Positions 63,022 through 64,000 of a stretch of DNA of 64,000 nucleotides are shown here, piece after piece. The stretch spans positions 4,650,001 to 4,714,000 of the forward strand of contig NZ_VFOW01000001.1 in assembly GCF_006716355.1 (NCBI RefSeq), written 5' to 3'. The stretch is from Stackebrandtia endophytica. Lineage in GTDB: Bacteria; Actinomycetota; Actinomycetes; Mycobacteriales; Micromonosporaceae. Every line of letters starts with the position of its first letter. Position 1 is the first letter of the stretch. The notes under the pieces are model-generated. The model saw only the letters and a program-made list of their open reading frames with translations, was not told the origin of the DNA and did no database searches. Position numbers and translations under genes: made by a program.

Positions 63022-63480
63022 TCAGCTCGGCTCGGCGGGCCGCACCTGGTTCTTGAACCGGGTGAAGGACATCGACCGGGCACCCGCGTGATATCGCAGA
63101 TAGAGCGGGTGGACGCCATCGGTCTCAAGACCGTATACATTGGTGACTCGGTCCCGGAAACCGCGATGCCACAGCCAGGTCAGCCCTGCCACGTAGCCGT
63201 CGTTCGACATGGCGGAGTCGGCGTGCATGATCGCGAACGTCGTACCGCTTCTGCCTGGACTGAGGTATTCCTCGCCGTCGCGCGCCCCGCGGACCGTGAT
63301 GTCGGTGCCGATGAGCCTCCACACGCTTCGGCCGTGCACGACGGGCAGATAGCGGTTCTCGATGACGCGCAACAGGACGTCGCCGAGTGTGGCCCGATAC
63401 GGGAACTTCCACCGAACCAGATGTGACTGGGTGTCGTCGCCCATGCCGACGCTGTCTCGGTCAAGCAGAACGGTGATCAT
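63022..63480 (-). CDS. conserved hypothetical protein
   Basis: A 152-residue protein beginning ITVLLDRDSVGMGDD with the pattern RWKFPYRATLGDVLLRVIE, then NRYLPVVHGRSVWRLIG. It is soluble, with no signal peptide and no recognised domain. Similar short proteins occur in actinomycetes, from memory. It is convergent with the VOC gene. Confidence 0.7.
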   Translation of the reverse strand: MITVLLDRDSVGMGDDTQSHLVRWKFPYRATLGDVLLRVIENRYLPVVHGRSVWRLIGTDITVRGARDGEEYLSPGRSGTTFAIMHADSAMSNDGYVAGLTWLWHRGFRDRVTNVYGLETDGVHPLYLRYHAGARSMSFTRFKNQVRPAEPS

Positions 63481-63511
63481 GCCTTCTTCCAGGGGGTGGA
63501 GGGCGACCCGG

Positions 63512-63895
63512 TCAGGTCGCCGAGCCCGATCCGCCGGACAACCCGGCGATCAGCGTGGCGGGAGCGACGGCACGATAGGCGTCGACCACCAGTTCGGCGA
63601 TCTCATCCCAGTCGACATCGGGTACGTCGAGACGAACCCCGAGCCAGCCGCGATGTCCCACATAGGGCGGAATGAAATAGCGCTGATCGTCCTCCTCGAC
63701 CAGAGCGGCCGCCTCGCCGACTCCCGCCGCGCACCAGAAACCGACCCGGTCGTCGTGGTGATGGTCGGCGAAGGTGGCGAACATGCGTCTGCCGCGAACG
63801 AACCAGGCGGGTTCACCATGGCTGAGGCGTTCGGTGACCTCCGGCAGCGCCAAGCACAGTCGCCGCACCCGGTCCGGTCCATCGGTGTCGTTCAT
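63512..63895 (-). CDS. MmcQ/YjbR family protein
   Basis: A 127-residue protein of the YjbR/MmcQ (CyaY-like fold) family. RVRRLCLALPEVTERLSHGE, FVRGRRMFATFADHHHDD and IPPYVGHRGWLGVRLD are the family landmarks. The ATG at 63895 is chosen; another in-frame Met lies 12 bases upstream. It is often annotated as DNA-binding, without firm evidence. Confidence 0.88.
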   Translation of the reverse strand: MNDTDGPDRVRRLCLALPEVTERLSHGEPAWFVRGRRMFATFADHHHDDRVGFWCAAGVGEAAALVEEDDQRYFIPPYVGHRGWLGVRLDVPDVDWDEIAELVVDAYRAVAPATLIAGLSGGSGSAT

Positions 63896-63935
63896 GGTCT
63901 CGATCATGCCGGTGAGGTGTGACAACACCCGGTGA

Positions 63936-64000
63936 TCACTCGGAACCGGGCGCGGTGACGAAGTCGATCAGCTCCTCGACCCGTCCCAGCAACTCCGGTT
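63936..64000 (-). CDS. 3' end of an unidentified gene (partial)
   Basis: The minus-strand frame is open to the window edge and ends with ELLGRVEELIDFVTAPGSE before TGA at 63936-63938. The helical, acidic tail gives no family by itself. Confidence 0.45.
   Translation of the reverse strand, partial: PELLGRVEELIDFVTAPGSE

Noticed and set aside
1..64000. tRNA, rRNA, CRISPR arrays and prophage modules
   Set aside because: No cloverleaf, rRNA signature, regularly spaced repeat or phage structural gene was noticed on reading; a covariance-model scan would be needed to exclude small RNAs.

Overview
The window is high-GC DNA with dense, often ATGA-coupled operons and many GTG starts. It carries actinomycete hallmark families: a SARP/AfsR-type regulator, an XRE-DUF5753/DUF397 pair, an actinobacterial-type gas vesicle cluster, and long secreted LamG and RHS proteins. 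It reads as a chromosomal segment of a filamentous or soil actinomycete. The species cannot be fixed from sequence alone. No rRNA, tRNA or CRISPR array was seen.

Layout. 1-3.9 kb: housekeeping and accessory genes (flavin amine oxidase, GNAT acetyltransferase, membrane protein, GyrI-like protein). 4.2-24.2 kb: a large polymorphic-toxin island. Its intact part is an FG-GAP propeller protein, a LamG/DNRLRE-like surface protein and a 2235-residue RHS protein ending in a Hint self-cleavage domain and a papain-fold toxin tip, followed by a probable immunity gene. Behind it lies a graveyard and reservoir of other toxin and immunity cassettes: an immunity-gene scrap, a decayed IS5-family element, a toxin tail with an immunity-like gene, a frameshifted Hint/tRNase-like toxin with an immunity gene, and a further candidate immunity gene. 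The island ends in a second, internally deleted copy of the FG-GAP and LamG genes. This layout fits tandem duplication of the whole unit followed by deletion.

24.6-38 kb: a block with a stress and envelope flavour. It holds an SDR, two PRC-barrel proteins with a decapitated Nramp transporter, the gas vesicle operon gvpA-F-G-O-J-L-S-K on the minus strand, a small basic protein, a zinc alcohol dehydrogenase, a molybdopterin oxidoreductase coupled to a helical protein, an AI-2E family permease, an SDR and an SRPBCC protein. 37.6-40.8 kb: an XRE/DUF397 regulatory pair with a duplicated DUF397 gene, and a four-gene operon of small proteins of unknown function.

40.9-44.6 kb: a NarL-type two-component system divergent from an ABC exporter. 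44.7-53.2 kb: a probable LacI regulon with two secreted glycerophosphodiesterases carrying lamin-tail domains, a complete ABC importer, an MBL-fold hydrolase and the LacI regulator. Both phosphodiesterase genes have the same perfect 14-bp palindrome upstream. It looks like a system that cuts extracellular phosphodiesters and imports a product. 53.2-64 kb: MFS and BCCT transporters, the SARP-NB-ARC-TPR regulator, an iron-box-controlled siderophore-interacting reductase, a MarR regulator, a repeat-containing gap, peptide deformylase and small enzymes. The window ends inside a minus-strand gene.
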